Origin: Chlorobium ferrooxidans DSM 13031 | GTDB lineage: Bacteria > Bacteroidota > Chlorobiia > Chlorobiales > Chlorobiaceae | Assembly (NCBI RefSeq): GCF_000168715.1 | Contig: NZ_AASE01000004.1 | Location: forward strand, 1 to 64,000 | Length of the DNA: 64,000 nucleotides | Direction: 5' to 3' | Shown here: piece by piece, positions 42,024 to 52,419 of the stretch | How positions within the stretch are numbered: position 1 is the stretch's first letter | How the letters are laid out: each line of letters begins with the position of its first letter | Made by a program: the position numbers and the translations under genes | The notes under the pieces: model-generated | The model's database searches: none | What the model was told of the DNA's origin: nothing | The model's input: the letters and a program-made list of their open reading frames with translations, nothing else

Positions 42024-42218
42024 ACAGGATGAGAAAATTCATGCAGGTATTTTACGCTTTATTTCACCTCACCTTACCGGCCTGACGAGGAATAAACTAA
42101 TTGCCTTTAACCGGTGTTCTTTGTTTATTAAAGTAAATATGTTTATTGGCGAAAACTGAGCAGATGTTCAGTGATGTAATAGTCCTCAATAAAGGATGTC
42201 TACCGGGAGGAGCCATTT

Positions 42219-44582
42219 ATGAATAACCCTGCGTTAACGCCGGGAAACGTTGCCGGAACGGTACCGGACAAACTGCTCACGCTTTCGGGTGATGAGTGGC
42301 TGTTGAGGCGAAAAGGGTTTCGAAAATCCGAAAAAAGTATCCAGGTCAACGAGACCCTTCTGACCATTGGAAACGGTTATCTCAATATCAGGGGAAGTCT
42401 TGAGGAGCTTCCGCCGGGACATTCCGGTGGCATGTATCTGAATGGCATCTTTGATAAATCGGAGGCCGATGTTGAAGAACTGGTCAAATGTCCGATGTGG
42501 ACCGATCTGTCGATATGGGTTGAGGGTCAGAAATTCTGTCTTTCAAGCTGCAAGGCGCTTCATCACGAGCAGACTCTTGATCTGAAAAAAGGGACCCTGC
42601 ACCGCAGTACCACCTTCAGGGATCCTGCCGGGAAGCTCATCACCCTCGAAACGGTTCGCCTTGTCTTTATGCATGACATGCATCTGGGATATATGCAGGT
42701 CAAAATAACTCCCCGCAATTTTTCCGGACCGATCCGGGTGTTGACCGGCCTGAACGGAGATGTCTGCAACAGGGGGTTTTTCCCTCGCGAAATGCTCAAG
42801 CATCTTCAGCTTGAAAGAATTGAGCGGGGCAGGGTTTTTATGTATCTCGAGATGAAAACCCGTGAGAGGGGTATACGGATTTCGGAGGCGGCTTCATGGC
42901 GTCTGGTTTCGCCCTCTTTCCACAATCTGAAGTGGGAGCCGAGAATTTACGGAGAGAAGTTTACCAGCGAAATCACTATCGAGGCCAAAAAAGGGGAGAG
43001 CTATATCTTTGAAAAGCTGGCGGTTGTCACCACGAGCAGGGAGATAAAGCCGGATGAGATGTTCAAAGGTTCGATCTGCAAGCTTAAAGCGTTTGTCCGC
43101 AGTGGTGCCGAGCGTGAAATAACGGCACATCTTGCGGCATGGAGTGAGAAGTGGAAGCAGGCTGATGTCGTTATCAGGGGTGACGAAGAGGCTCAGCATG
43201 CATTACGCTACAATATCTACCAACTGCTTATCAACGGCCCGGTTCGCCCGGCCGGTATCGGGGCGAAATTCCTCAGTTCCGAGGGCTACCTCGGACATGT
43301 TTTCTGGGATACCGAAATATTCATTCTTCCGTTTTATATCTACAATTTTCCGGAAATTGCCCGGAACATGCTTCTCTACCGCTATAATACACTTGGCGGA
43401 GCAAGGGAAAATGCCCGGAAAATGGGCTATAAAGGGGCAAAATATGCATGGGAGTCGGCAGTTACCGGAGAGGATGTTACGCCGAGATTTGCCTCAAAGC
43501 TTGAGAAGACCATCAGGCTCATCTACACCGGGACCGAGGAGGATCATATTGTTTCCGACGTCATATACGGCGTGGAAAAGTATTTCCGGGTCACCGGCGA
43601 TGTAAGTTTTCTGATCGATTACGGGCTTGAAATGGTTTTTCTGACAGCCCGCTTCTGGGCTTCGCGTGTTGTCAAAATCGGTGAGCAGTATGAGATCCAC
43701 TGTGTTATAGGCCCTGATGAGTTTCATGAGCATGTCAATAACAATGCCTATACCAATTTTATTGTCAAATGGCATCTTCGTCTTGCTGCGATGCTCTACA
43801 AGTATATGGTACGCAATGACGCAGGGATGCTCCGGAACATTTCGTCGAAAATAGAGCTGGCGGGTGAGGAGGTGGAGTCCTGGATGGATATCAGTCGCAA
43901 TCTCAAGTTCTCCTATAACGCTGAAACAAAGATCTATGAACAGTTTGATGGTTACTTTTCACTCAGGGATTATGTGATTACCGATTTTGACCGCAAGGGT
44001 CATCCGGTGCTTCCCCGTGGCGTACATTACCGCAATATTCAGTCAACAAGGCTTATCAAGCAGGCTGATGTCATGAGCATGATGCTGCTCTTTCCTCATG
44101 CATTCAGCGATGAGGATAAAATGGCCAATTATGACTATTACGAGCGGCGTACCGTGCATAAATCCTCACTGAGTCACTGTATCCATGCCATGATGGGTCT
44201 TACTACCGGCAGGCGCACACGCGCTTACAGCTATTTTATGAAGACCGCTCTCTTCGACCTTGAGAACCTCCATGAGAACAGTGCGCTTGGTATTCATGCT
44301 GCTGCGGTTGGTGGTACCTGGCAGACGGCAATCTACGGGTTCGGAGGGTTTTCGATAAAGTCCGATCGTCTGGTGCTCAAACCGTGGCTTCCGAAAAAAT
44401 GGGAAAGCCTTTCGTTTACTGTACGGTGGGGAGAGCGGGCGGTTGACGTTACGGTTTATCATGAGAGGGTGGAGGTGATGATCCGATCCGCAGAAGAGAG
44501 TCCGGTACCTTTGAGCCTCTACCGGAAAACCTACAAAATAGAGGTTAACCGTTTAACTGTGCTGCCTTATTGCTCTTCCTGA
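42219..44582 (+). CDS. Glycoside hydrolase family 65 phosphorylase (maltose/trehalose/kojibiose type)
   Basis: 787 residues, in family order: N-terminal beta-sandwich (NETLLTIGNGYLNIRGSLEE), (alpha/alpha)6 barrel with FWDTEIFILPFY, general acid E501 in IGPDEFHEHVNNNAY, phosphate-site residues around HKSSLSHCIHA, and the C-terminal beta domain. GH65 phosphorylases split or make alpha-glucosides with phosphate and beta-glucose 1-phosphate. GGGAGGAG lies seven bases before the ATG. No beta-phosphoglucomutase is adjacent, although an HAD of that kind lies at 53193. Exact disaccharide unknown. Confidence 0.9.
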   Translation: MNNPALTPGNVAGTVPDKLLTLSGDEWLLRRKGFRKSEKSIQVNETLLTIGNGYLNIRGSLEELPPGHSGGMYLNGIFDKSEADVEELVKCPMWTDLSIWVEGQKFCLSSCKALHHEQTLDLKKGTLHRSTTFRDPAGKLITLETVRLVFMHDMHLGYMQVKITPRNFSGPIRVLTGLNGDVCNRGFFPREMLKHLQLERIERGRVFMYLEMKTRERGIRISEAASWRLVSPSFHNLKWEPRIYGEKFTSEITIEAKKGESYIFEKLAVVTTSREIKPDEMFKGSICKLKAFVRSGAEREITAHLAAWSEKWKQADVVIRGDEEAQHALRYNIYQLLINGPVRPAGIGAKFLSSEGYLGHVFWDTEIFILPFYIYNFPEIARNMLLYRYNTLGGARENARKMGYKGAKYAWESAVTGEDVTPRFASKLEKTIRLIYTGTEEDHIVSDVIYGVEKYFRVTGDVSFLIDYGLEMVFLTARFWASRVVKIGEQYEIHCVIGPDEFHEHVNNNAYTNFIVKWHLRLAAMLYKYMVRNDAGMLRNISSKIELAGEEVESWMDISRNLKFSYNAETKIYEQFDGYFSLRDYVITDFDRKGHPVLPRGVHYRNIQSTRLIKQADVMSMMLLFPHAFSDEDKMANYDYYERRTVHKSSLSHCIHAMMGLTTGRRTRAYSYFMKTALFDLENLHENSALGIHAAAVGGTWQTAIYGFGGFSIKSDRLVLKPWLPKKWESLSFTVRWGERAVDVTVYHERVEVMIRSAEESPVPLSLYRKTYKIEVNRLTVLPYCSS

Positions 44583-44759
44583 AAGAGCGGTGGATCACGC
44601 CGAATTGTTTATACCCATCGACTCTCTGCAGGATGAAGGAGAGAGCGGCTGAGATACCGAAAAAATTGCTATTTTCATCTTCACAAGCTCCCCGGCAGGC
44701 GGAGTGCTCTGTCCGCTCTTTTCCCTGGCTATCATCAAACCCTGAAGGTCTTTATCGTT

Positions 44760-47700
44760 ATGGATTTTGTTCATTTGCATGCTCATACGCACTATTCAAT
44801 GCAGAGCAGTCCGATTTTTCCGGGTGAACTTTTTTCCGCAGCGGCAGGGTTCGGCATGAAGAGTGTAGCGGTTACTGATTATTGCGCTATTTTCAATATG
44901 CCGGAGCTTTTCTATGAAGCAAAAAATGCCGGTATCAAGCTTATTATCGGCAGTGAACTCCTCCTGCTTGAATCCGATACACACCAGCACAGCCGCATCC
45001 CCACGTCACCCTCCCTTGTCCTTCTTGTCCAGAACGATACCGGGTATCGCAATCTCTGTATTCTGCTCTCACGGGCGGCAAAAGACGGCTTTGTCAACGG
45101 TATGCCGCATATTGAGAGCCGTCTGCTTGAACACTATCATGACGGGCTGGTCTGTTTATCCGCATACAGTTCGGGACGTATAGGAAGGGCTCTGCTGGCC
45201 GGTGCGATTGATGAAGCGGAAACATTTGCAGCCTACTACCAGGAGATTTTCGGTGATAACTTCTATCTCGAATTGCAGCAACACCAGGCACCGTTTGATG
45301 AAAAGCTCAACCGGGAGACCATAGCGCTTGCCGAAAAATTATCGATTGAACTTGTTGCCACCAACAATGTTCACTATCTCGAAAGAAAGGATGCCGGCTG
45401 TTACCGGGCTATGGTTGCCAACCGAACCAAGGAGAAGCTCTCCAGTCAGAACCTCCAGGCACTGGCTGGTTCTGATCACTATCTGAAGTCTTCAGATGAG
45501 ATGAGTCGTCTTTTCAGTGATGAGCATCGTGAGCTGAGCAACTCACTGCTGATTGCAGAAAAATGTACCTACACCTTCTGCCAGAAAGAGCCGGTTCTGC
45601 CGCATTTTCCTCTGCCGGAGGGGTTTCAGGACGAGTTTACCTATCTCAGCCATCTGACATGGGAGGGTGCAAAGGAGAAATATGCTGATTCGGAAGCCGA
45701 AGGGATCTCAAAGGAGGAGGTGAAGTCGCGCATAGAGCTTGAACTTGGCGTGATTGAAAAAATGGGGTTCAGCTCCTACTTTCTCATTGTCAGTGATCTG
45801 ATTGCAGCTTCCCGTACCCTCGGCTATTCGGTAGGGCCCGGACGCGGATCAGCGGCAGGAAGTATTGTGGCCTACCTTACCGGTATTACAAGAATTGATC
45901 CCCTGCGCTACAAGCTGCTCTTCGAGCGGTTTCTGAATCCTGAGCGCTCTTCGATGCCCGATATCGATATTGACTTTACTCCGGTGGGCAAGCAGAAGGT
46001 TCTTGAATACACGGTTGAAAAATATGGTACCGAGAGTGTTGCCAAAGTGATTGCGATCGGTACGCTTGGAGCCAAAGCGGCGATACGTGATGCAGGCAGG
46101 GTGCTGGAGGTTCCGCTACCGCTGGTAGACAAACTGGCTAAACTTGTTCCGACCAAACCGGGTATTACGCTTGAAAAGGCGTTGCATGAAAGCAATGAGC
46201 TGAAGCAGTTTTCTGAAAGTTCACCGGAAATCCGGGAGCTTGTACGTTATGCCCGTGCTCTTGAGGGCAGAGCCCGCAACGTCTCCATGCATGCCGGTGC
46301 GGTCGTTATTACATCCGGTCCTCTCGAAGAGCAGGTTCCTCTCTATGTTTCAAACAAGATCGAAACCGAGGTTCGCAAATTCGCTGATGAGATCGATCTT
46401 GACGAACCCGGTCCGGGCAGCATGAAGGGTTCCGACGGGGTTGACGAAAAGCAGCTCGTTACGCAGTTTGACAAAAACTGGATCGAAACGGCGGGACTGC
46501 TCAAGATTGATTATCTCGGCCTCGAAACCCTTGCCGTTATTGATGAAACGCTTCGCATGATCAAGCGGCGTTACGATCTTGATATTGAGCTTGAGAAAGT
46601 TCCCATGAACGATCGCAAGACCTTCAAGATTTTCCAGGAGGGCAAGATGGCCGGCATTTTCCAGTTTGAGTCATCGGGGATGCAGAGCTATATGACCCGA
46701 CTGCAGCCAACCCAGATCGGTGATATCATAGCCATGAGTGCCCTCTACCGGCCGGGTGCACTTAACGCACGGATCGATGAGAAGCGCAATGCTGTCGATC
46801 TTTTTGTTGACCGCAAGCATGGGCGCGAAGCGATTGACTACATGCACCCGATGCTTGAAGAGATTCTCAAGGAGACCTATGGTGTTATTGTCTATCAGGA
46901 GCAGGTGATGCAGATCTCCCAGGTGATGGGAGGATTCTCTCTGGCCAAGGCGGATAATCTCCGCAAGGCTATGGGGAAAAAGATGCCCGAGATCATGGAG
47001 AAGTACAAGGCGGATTTTGTTCAGGGAGCGATTGCGCAGGGTGTGCATGATACCCTGGCCACAAGGGTGTTCGAGCTGATGGCCGAGTTTGCCGGATACG
47101 GATTCAATAAAAGTCACTCTGCGGCTTACGGGGTTCTGGCATACTGGACCGGGTACCTGAAAGCTCACTACACCATTGAGTTTATGACCGCAGTGCTGAA
47201 CAGCGAAATTGGCGATACCGAGCGGATGAAACACCTGACCGATGAGGCCAAGAGCTTTGGTATTTCAACCCTGCCGCCTTCGATCAATAAAAGTGATGCC
47301 CTCTTTTCTGTTGAAGATTCCGACGATGGCCGATCATGCTCCATTCGGGTAGGGCTGAGCGCTATCAAGCAGGTGGGCGGTGCCGCACGGGCGGTTGTTA
47401 CCTCAAAACTTCGCCGGAAGCGGGACTTTCAGAACCTCTTTGACCTGGCAGCCTCGGTCGATCTTCGGGTCATGAACCGCAAGGCGCTTGAGTGCCTTAT
47501 CCTTGCCGGTGCCTTTGATGAGATTGACCAGCATCGGGCACGGCTGATTGCCAATGTGGACAAGGCTATCAAGTTCGGCCAGATGCAGAACCGCTCGGTA
47601 ACGCTGGGCCAGTGCGGCTTTTTTACCGCTGAAGAGGGAGCTCTGCTTGAAGAGGAGCACTATCCTGATATGGATCAGGCCGAACCGATGGCGGAAGCAG

Positions 47701-48335
47701 AAAAACTGCTGCATGAGAAGAAACTTGTGGGATTTTATCTCAGCCATCATCCCCTTTCACCCTACCGTCGCGACTGGCAGGCTTTTACGACGCTTCAGCT
47801 CAATGCAAAGGAGATTATTGCAGCCAAGCAGTACAAGGTTATCGGGGTCATTGTATCGGTAAAGCCCTATCAGGACAGGAAAGGCAAGCAGATGCTCTTC
47901 GGCACCATTGAGGACTTTACCGGAAAGGCGGATTTTACCGTTTTTGCCAGCGTTTTTGAGCAGTACGGGCATCTGATAAAACCCGAAGAGGTACTGATGC
48001 TGATTGCCGAAGGAGAGGTGAGCGGCGGTATGCTCAAACTGCTTGTCAGGGAGGTTGTGCCGATTAAAAAGGTGAGAAACTCCCTTGTTAAAAAAATTGT
48101 TCTGAAAATTGATGCCGATGACCTGTTTCAGCTTGAACGGCTGGCGGGAGTCAAAAAAGTATTTGAAGCACATAAAGGGGGCACTCCGGTTGAATTCGAA
48201 GTGAATGCGCAGTCGGGAGATAATATTGAGATGATAACGGTTTTTGCCCGCAATACCCCTGTCGAGGCCTCCGAGAGCACCATTGAAGAGCTTGAGAAGA
48301 TTCTTGGACCGGACAATGTCAGGATTTCGGGGTAG
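44760..48335 (+). CDS. dnaE: DNA polymerase III alpha subunit
   Basis: 1191 residues, the main replicative polymerase. The PHP domain is at the N-terminus (HLHAHTHYSM), followed by the palm with VGPGRGSAAGS and the catalytic D401 and D403 of PDIDIDF, at the same numbers as E. coli. Fingers (GVIVYQEQVMQI, FNKSHSAAYG), an HhH pair, the OB domain (IGVIVSVKPYQDRKGKQMLFGTIEDFTG) and a tail complete it. It is the DnaE1 type by length. trxA follows within 100 bp. Assignment firm. Confidence 0.97.
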   Translation: MDFVHLHAHTHYSMQSSPIFPGELFSAAAGFGMKSVAVTDYCAIFNMPELFYEAKNAGIKLIIGSELLLLESDTHQHSRIPTSPSLVLLVQNDTGYRNLCILLSRAAKDGFVNGMPHIESRLLEHYHDGLVCLSAYSSGRIGRALLAGAIDEAETFAAYYQEIFGDNFYLELQQHQAPFDEKLNRETIALAEKLSIELVATNNVHYLERKDAGCYRAMVANRTKEKLSSQNLQALAGSDHYLKSSDEMSRLFSDEHRELSNSLLIAEKCTYTFCQKEPVLPHFPLPEGFQDEFTYLSHLTWEGAKEKYADSEAEGISKEEVKSRIELELGVIEKMGFSSYFLIVSDLIAASRTLGYSVGPGRGSAAGSIVAYLTGITRIDPLRYKLLFERFLNPERSSMPDIDIDFTPVGKQKVLEYTVEKYGTESVAKVIAIGTLGAKAAIRDAGRVLEVPLPLVDKLAKLVPTKPGITLEKALHESNELKQFSESSPEIRELVRYARALEGRARNVSMHAGAVVITSGPLEEQVPLYVSNKIETEVRKFADEIDLDEPGPGSMKGSDGVDEKQLVTQFDKNWIETAGLLKIDYLGLETLAVIDETLRMIKRRYDLDIELEKVPMNDRKTFKIFQEGKMAGIFQFESSGMQSYMTRLQPTQIGDIIAMSALYRPGALNARIDEKRNAVDLFVDRKHGREAIDYMHPMLEEILKETYGVIVYQEQVMQISQVMGGFSLAKADNLRKAMGKKMPEIMEKYKADFVQGAIAQGVHDTLATRVFELMAEFAGYGFNKSHSAAYGVLAYWTGYLKAHYTIEFMTAVLNSEIGDTERMKHLTDEAKSFGISTLPPSINKSDALFSVEDSDDGRSCSIRVGLSAIKQVGGAARAVVTSKLRRKRDFQNLFDLAASVDLRVMNRKALECLILAGAFDEIDQHRARLIANVDKAIKFGQMQNRSVTLGQCGFFTAEEGALLEEEHYPDMDQAEPMAEAEKLLHEKKLVGFYLSHHPLSPYRRDWQAFTTLQLNAKEIIAAKQYKVIGVIVSVKPYQDRKGKQMLFGTIEDFTGKADFTVFASVFEQYGHLIKPEEVLMLIAEGEVSGGMLKLLVREVVPIKKVRNSLVKKIVLKIDADDLFQLERLAGVKKVFEAHKGGTPVEFEVNAQSGDNIEMITVFARNTPVEASESTIEELEKILGPDNVRISG

Positions 48336-48428
48336 AGAAATTTGTTTTTTTTATTACTTTCATCACTTATCGGCTCTCTTGCAGAAACGTTTCCAGTATT
48401 ACTAATTCAAACCGGGACACAAAATAAA

Positions 48429-48758
48429 ATGAGCGGAAAATATCTTGTAGCAACAGACCAGAATTTCCAGGCCGAGATTCTTGATTCATCGAAAGTGGCT
48501 CTTGTTGATTTCTGGGCTGCATGGTGCGGACCATGCATGATGCTTGGCCCGGTTATAGAAGAACTTGCCGGTGATTATGAGGGAAAGGCGGTCATTGCAA
48601 AACTCAATGTTGATGAGAACCCTGCCACCGCTGCCAAGTATGGCATCAGAAGCATCCCGAGCCTTTTGATCTTCAAGAACGGTCAGGTTGTTGACCAGTT
48701 GCTTGGAGCGGTACCGAAAAACCAGATTGCCAAAAAAATCGACGATCAGCTCGTCTGA
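48429..48758 (+). CDS. trxA: Thioredoxin
   Basis: 109 residues from the ATG at 48429; the frame continues up to 48342, but the extra 29 residues are hydrophobic and unlike the family. The active site is WCGPC (C33, C36) in FWAAWCGPCMMLGPVIEELA, with cis-Pro in GIRSIPSLLIFKNG. It reduces cytoplasmic disulfides. It follows dnaE directly and ends at a hairpin shared with the convergent TPR gene. Confidence 0.95.
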   Translation: MSGKYLVATDQNFQAEILDSSKVALVDFWAAWCGPCMMLGPVIEELAGDYEGKAVIAKLNVDENPATAAKYGIRSIPSLLIFKNGQVVDQLLGAVPKNQIAKKIDDQLV

Positions 48759-48784
48759 TTTCCACTGAAGCATCAGGGAACAGG

Positions 48785-48820
48785 AAAGCCTCTCTCTCTA
48801 TCGGGAAAGAGGCTTTTTTT
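48785..48820. terminator. Terminator between trxA and the TPR gene
   Basis: AAAGCCTCTCTC (48785-48796) pairs with GAAAGAGGCTTT (48805-48816) with one mismatch, and a T-run continues to 48820. Confidence 0.7.
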
Positions 48821-48826
48821 ATGCAG

Positions 48827-51800
48827 TTATTTCCCGTATTCCGTGACCAGATCAAGCGTGACGTTTTCGAGCAGGCTTTTCCAGTCGCCAAAGTGTTGTT
48901 GACGGTAGAGTCTGGCTGAAGTGTACCACGGAGAATCCGCTCTGTCAAGCAGCCATCGCCAGTTCGGCGTATAGGGCAGGAGTATCCAGACCGTTTTGCC
49001 CAATGCGCCGGCAATATGGGCGACACTGGTGTCGATGGTGATGACGATATCCATCAGTTCAGAGAGTGCCGCTGTATCGCTGAAATCCTTCAGCTCATGA
49101 CCAAGGTGCACGATATCGGTGCAGGAGTTGAGCGCATCCCTGTCGCTCTCCTCTATCTCCTTTTGCAGACTGACATAGTGAAAGCCTTCAGGGAGCTGCT
49201 CAATCAGCAGGGAGAGCGCAATATTGCGGTTGTGGTCGAGTTTCACCGCAGTGCTCCATACCAGTCCGACACGGGGAGCGCTCTTCTCTCCGAGCCGCGC
49301 TCTCCAGTATTCGAGTTTAAGCGGATCGTTTTTGATGTAGCCGCAGGCATCGGGAATGGAGTCCAACGCTGTTTTGAAGGCCAGCGGCAAGCTGAGCAGG
49401 GGAGTGTGATAATCAAACCGGGGCAACGGATCACCCTGCTGAACAGCCTGCGTAACACCCTCCAGATGGTTGAGTAACCCGTAGAGCGGTTGAGGCAGTT
49501 CCAGAATTACCCGGGCCCCAGATTCAGCAACCAACCGGGTGTAACGGGAGAACTGAATGGTATCGCCCAATCCCTGTTCGCTGTGCAAAAGAATGGTTTT
49601 TCCTTCAAGAGACTCCTTTCCAAGCCAGAGTGGCCGGTCAAAGTCACGTTTCGGGGAGCTGAATCTGCTATACCGCCAGCGCCACTCATAGAGCTCCCAG
49701 CCGGATTGGAAGTTGCCCTTGAGGAGCAGGGCGAGTGCCCTGTTCAGCCATGCGTCGGCAAAGTCCGCTCTCAATGCAATCGCCTGCTCAAAGCTGTTGA
49801 GCGCTTCGTCGAACCGGTTGAGCTGCTGGAGGGCAAGGCCGCGATTCGAGAGAGCTTCAGCATAGTCCTCTTTAAGGGCTATTGCCCGGTCATAGCTGTC
49901 GAGAGCCTCCTCAAACCGGTTGAGCTCCTGCAGGGTATTTCCACGATTGGAGAGCGCTTCGGGAAAAGCCGGTTTGAGGGTTATGGCTTTGTCAAAGCTT
50001 GCAAGAGCAAGTGTAAACTTTTTCAGTTCATGGAGAGCCAGACCTCGATTCGAGTAAGCTTCGGGGTACTCCGGTTTACGTGCAATGGCATTGTTATAGC
50101 TCTCTACAGCTGCGTCCAGCAGCCCGAGTTCTTTAAGAGCTATGCCGCGGTTACTGTAGAAGGTTGCGTTGTCCGGAGAGAGCACAATAGCCCTGCCAAT
50201 CAGATCTGCAGCCCTCTGATGCTCTCTTGACTGGAGCGCTGCCACCCCTGACAAATGAAGTGCATCAACGTGTTTTGGTGAAACCGCCAGAATCTGCTCG
50301 TAAAGCACCTTTGCCTGTGCGATTTTGCTTTGCTGATGCAGCGTTAACGCCTGCCGGAATGTTAGATCAAGTTGTGCAGCCGTGAGGATGTTTGACGGGT
50401 GGGATGAAGCAAGCCGGGTAGAAGCGGTGATCAGATCTGCGCTGAGCTGTTGCAATACCCCCTCCCAATCTCCTGTTCTCTCCTGCCTGTAGAGCTTTGC
50501 AGAATCATACCATGGAGAGTCCGTTCGATCAAGTAGCCAGCGCCAGTCAGGAGCGAATGGCAGAACTATCCAGACCGTTTTGCCCAAAGCACCGGCCAGA
50601 TGCGCCACACAGGTATCAATGCTGATGATGATATCCATCAGCTCACAGAGGGCCGCTGTATCGCTGAAATCAAGCAGATCGTCGCCAAAATGCACTATCT
50701 CCGGATGAGCAAGCAGTGTTTCCCTGTCAGGCTCTCTGACCTCTTTTTGGAGACTTACATAGTGAAATCCTGATGGGAGACACTGCAATAGTGATGAGAG
50801 GGGGATGCTCCGGTTTTGGTATGGCTCTGTGTTTCCACTCCAAGCCAGACCGATACAGGGTTTGGTTTGGTTACCTAACCTGAGATTCCAGTGCGCTACC
50901 TTGCCGGGATCGCTTTTCAGGTAGTGTTGCGGGGAAGGAATGGTCTCTAACTCAGTCCTGAATGCCAGAGGCAAGCTCGGCAACGGACAGTGAAAGTCGA
51001 AATGTGGTAATGGAGATCCGGGTATGCCGGTTTCAGAGACCCCGTCAATCTCCCTGATTAAACCGATGAGCGACAGAGGAACATCCATGATGACCCGTGC
51101 CCCAAGATCAGCAACGGATTTGGCGTACCGGGAGAACTGGATTGTATCGCCCAACCCCTGTTCACTGTGGAGCAGTATGGTTTTTCCTTTCAGAGACTCT
51201 GTGCCAAGCCAAAGGGGTTGCGAAAAGTGGCGATTCGGGGAGGGGTACTTCTCGTTTTTCCAGCGATACTCAAAAAGCTCGAAACCCTCTTTGAAGTTGC
51301 CCTTGAGGAGCAGGGTGATTGCTTTGTTAACCCGGGGAGCAACGAGGTCAGGCTGAAGTTTGATCGCATGCCCAAAGCTTGCAAGCGCGGCATCCAATTC
51401 ATTTCGATCCTTAAGCACAAGACCCCGGTTAGCATAAGCTTCCGCATAATCCGGTTTGAGCGCAATGGCCTGATCAAAGCTTGCAAGAGCATCGCCAAAC
51501 TGATTCAGGTGATGGAGTATATTTCCTTTATAGTAGTATGCTTTGGCTAAGTCATATTTAAGATCAAGAGCCTTGTCAAAACTTGCAAGAGCTGCCTTGA
51601 ACTCGCCCTGATCATAGAGCACCATGCCCTGATTTACGTACGCATCGGCAAAGTCCGGCTTGAGCGCTATGGCCTGGTCAAAGCTTGCAAGCGCTGCATC
51701 AAGCTGCCTGAGTTCATAGAGTGCGTTTCCTCTGTTGTTGTAGAAGGCCGAATGGCGGGGATAGATATCTATGGCTTTTCCGAACAGATCAACAGCTTTA

Positions 51801-51994
51801 CGGTGATCTTTTTTCTGCAAAGCAATAACCCCAAGCATGTGCAGTGAGTCTGCCTGCTTTGGCTGTATTGTCAGAATCTCATTGTAAAGCGTTTCTGCCT
51901 GAGCAAGTTCTCCCTGTTGATGAAACGATAACGCACTTTTGAATTTTGCTTTTACTTGCGCTGAATCGCTTGAACTTGTTCGGGGCATATGCAT
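48827..51994 (-). CDS. Tandemly duplicated TPR / GT9-like glycosyltransferase giant
   Basis: 1055 residues built of two similar halves. Each half has a run of TPR units (34-residue, ALASFDQAIALKPDFADAYVNQG type; about residues 10-260 and 540-790). Each then has a heptosyltransferase/GT9-like domain: FELFEYRWKNEKYPSP, KTILLHSEQGLGDTIQFSRY, DFSDTAALCELMDIIISIDT, VAHLAGALGKTVWI and PDWRWLLDRTDSPWY. In both halves a SIDT/TIDT-SVAHLAGALGK block is preserved, so both could be active. Such TPR-GT proteins modify flagella, glycans or proteins; the acceptor is unknown. No flagellar or glycan operon surrounds it. Single-gene unit. Confidence 0.87.
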   Translation of the reverse strand: MHMPRTSSSDSAQVKAKFKSALSFHQQGELAQAETLYNEILTIQPKQADSLHMLGVIALQKKDHRKAVDLFGKAIDIYPRHSAFYNNRGNALYELRQLDAALASFDQAIALKPDFADAYVNQGMVLYDQGEFKAALASFDKALDLKYDLAKAYYYKGNILHHLNQFGDALASFDQAIALKPDYAEAYANRGLVLKDRNELDAALASFGHAIKLQPDLVAPRVNKAITLLLKGNFKEGFELFEYRWKNEKYPSPNRHFSQPLWLGTESLKGKTILLHSEQGLGDTIQFSRYAKSVADLGARVIMDVPLSLIGLIREIDGVSETGIPGSPLPHFDFHCPLPSLPLAFRTELETIPSPQHYLKSDPGKVAHWNLRLGNQTKPCIGLAWSGNTEPYQNRSIPLSSLLQCLPSGFHYVSLQKEVREPDRETLLAHPEIVHFGDDLLDFSDTAALCELMDIIISIDTCVAHLAGALGKTVWIVLPFAPDWRWLLDRTDSPWYDSAKLYRQERTGDWEGVLQQLSADLITASTRLASSHPSNILTAAQLDLTFRQALTLHQQSKIAQAKVLYEQILAVSPKHVDALHLSGVAALQSREHQRAADLIGRAIVLSPDNATFYSNRGIALKELGLLDAAVESYNNAIARKPEYPEAYSNRGLALHELKKFTLALASFDKAITLKPAFPEALSNRGNTLQELNRFEEALDSYDRAIALKEDYAEALSNRGLALQQLNRFDEALNSFEQAIALRADFADAWLNRALALLLKGNFQSGWELYEWRWRYSRFSSPKRDFDRPLWLGKESLEGKTILLHSEQGLGDTIQFSRYTRLVAESGARVILELPQPLYGLLNHLEGVTQAVQQGDPLPRFDYHTPLLSLPLAFKTALDSIPDACGYIKNDPLKLEYWRARLGEKSAPRVGLVWSTAVKLDHNRNIALSLLIEQLPEGFHYVSLQKEIEESDRDALNSCTDIVHLGHELKDFSDTAALSELMDIVITIDTSVAHIAGALGKTVWILLPYTPNWRWLLDRADSPWYTSARLYRQQHFGDWKSLLENVTLDLVTEYGK

Positions 51995-52419
51995 GATTAT
52001 TTAGCATGACTTGATCGATTGCGCATAAAAAAAGCCCCCGGCTTACAGGATAAAGTGTTATACCTGACCCTACAAGGTGAGAGCTTAAGGAGAAAAGATA
52101 AGCGGTTTGGGGTTAAAAAAGAACCATATCACGGGAATTCACCCAGCAGAAGCACTCTTTTTAGGGTAGATTAGGGGACGTAAGTGACAGAGGTAATTAA
52201 TACTACAGTTTCTATTTTTTTAACAAGGATAACCTGTTGTTTGTGAACCCATAATGAAGAGTTCGCAATGCCAGGAAGAGGGAGACTGGACGCGCCGTGG
52301 TCTCTTTTTTTGCACGATCGCGTCTCATACGAGGCGCGTCCACTCTACTCTTTACTAACTTTTTTTAACTCGGCAGGGCAGGAACACTATAACAGTTTGG
52401 TTTTGTTGTCAAGGCGCCT
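51995..52419. other. Intergenic region upstream of the TPR gene
   Basis: 425 bases with no intact gene. It holds a half-hairpin AAAAAAAGCCCCCGGC (52026-52041), an AT-rich tract, and a relic of a transposase-like start at 52268 (listed separately). Confidence 0.5.
52268..52346 (+). pseudogene. Possible relic of a REP-associated tyrosine transposase (RAYT)
   Basis: From ATG 52268 the frame reads MPGRGRLDAP, very like the conserved N-terminus of RAYT/Y1 transposases (MPRxARLDAPG), then loses all similarity. The same bases form an imperfect inverted repeat with 52333-52346 (TGGACGCGCC/GGCGCGTCCA). This looks like a deletion remnant of such an element, but ten residues are little evidence. Confidence 0.35.

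Noticed and set aside
49490-50230. 246-codon ORF opposite the TPR protein
   Set aside because: The repetitive look only reflects the TPR repeats on the other strand.
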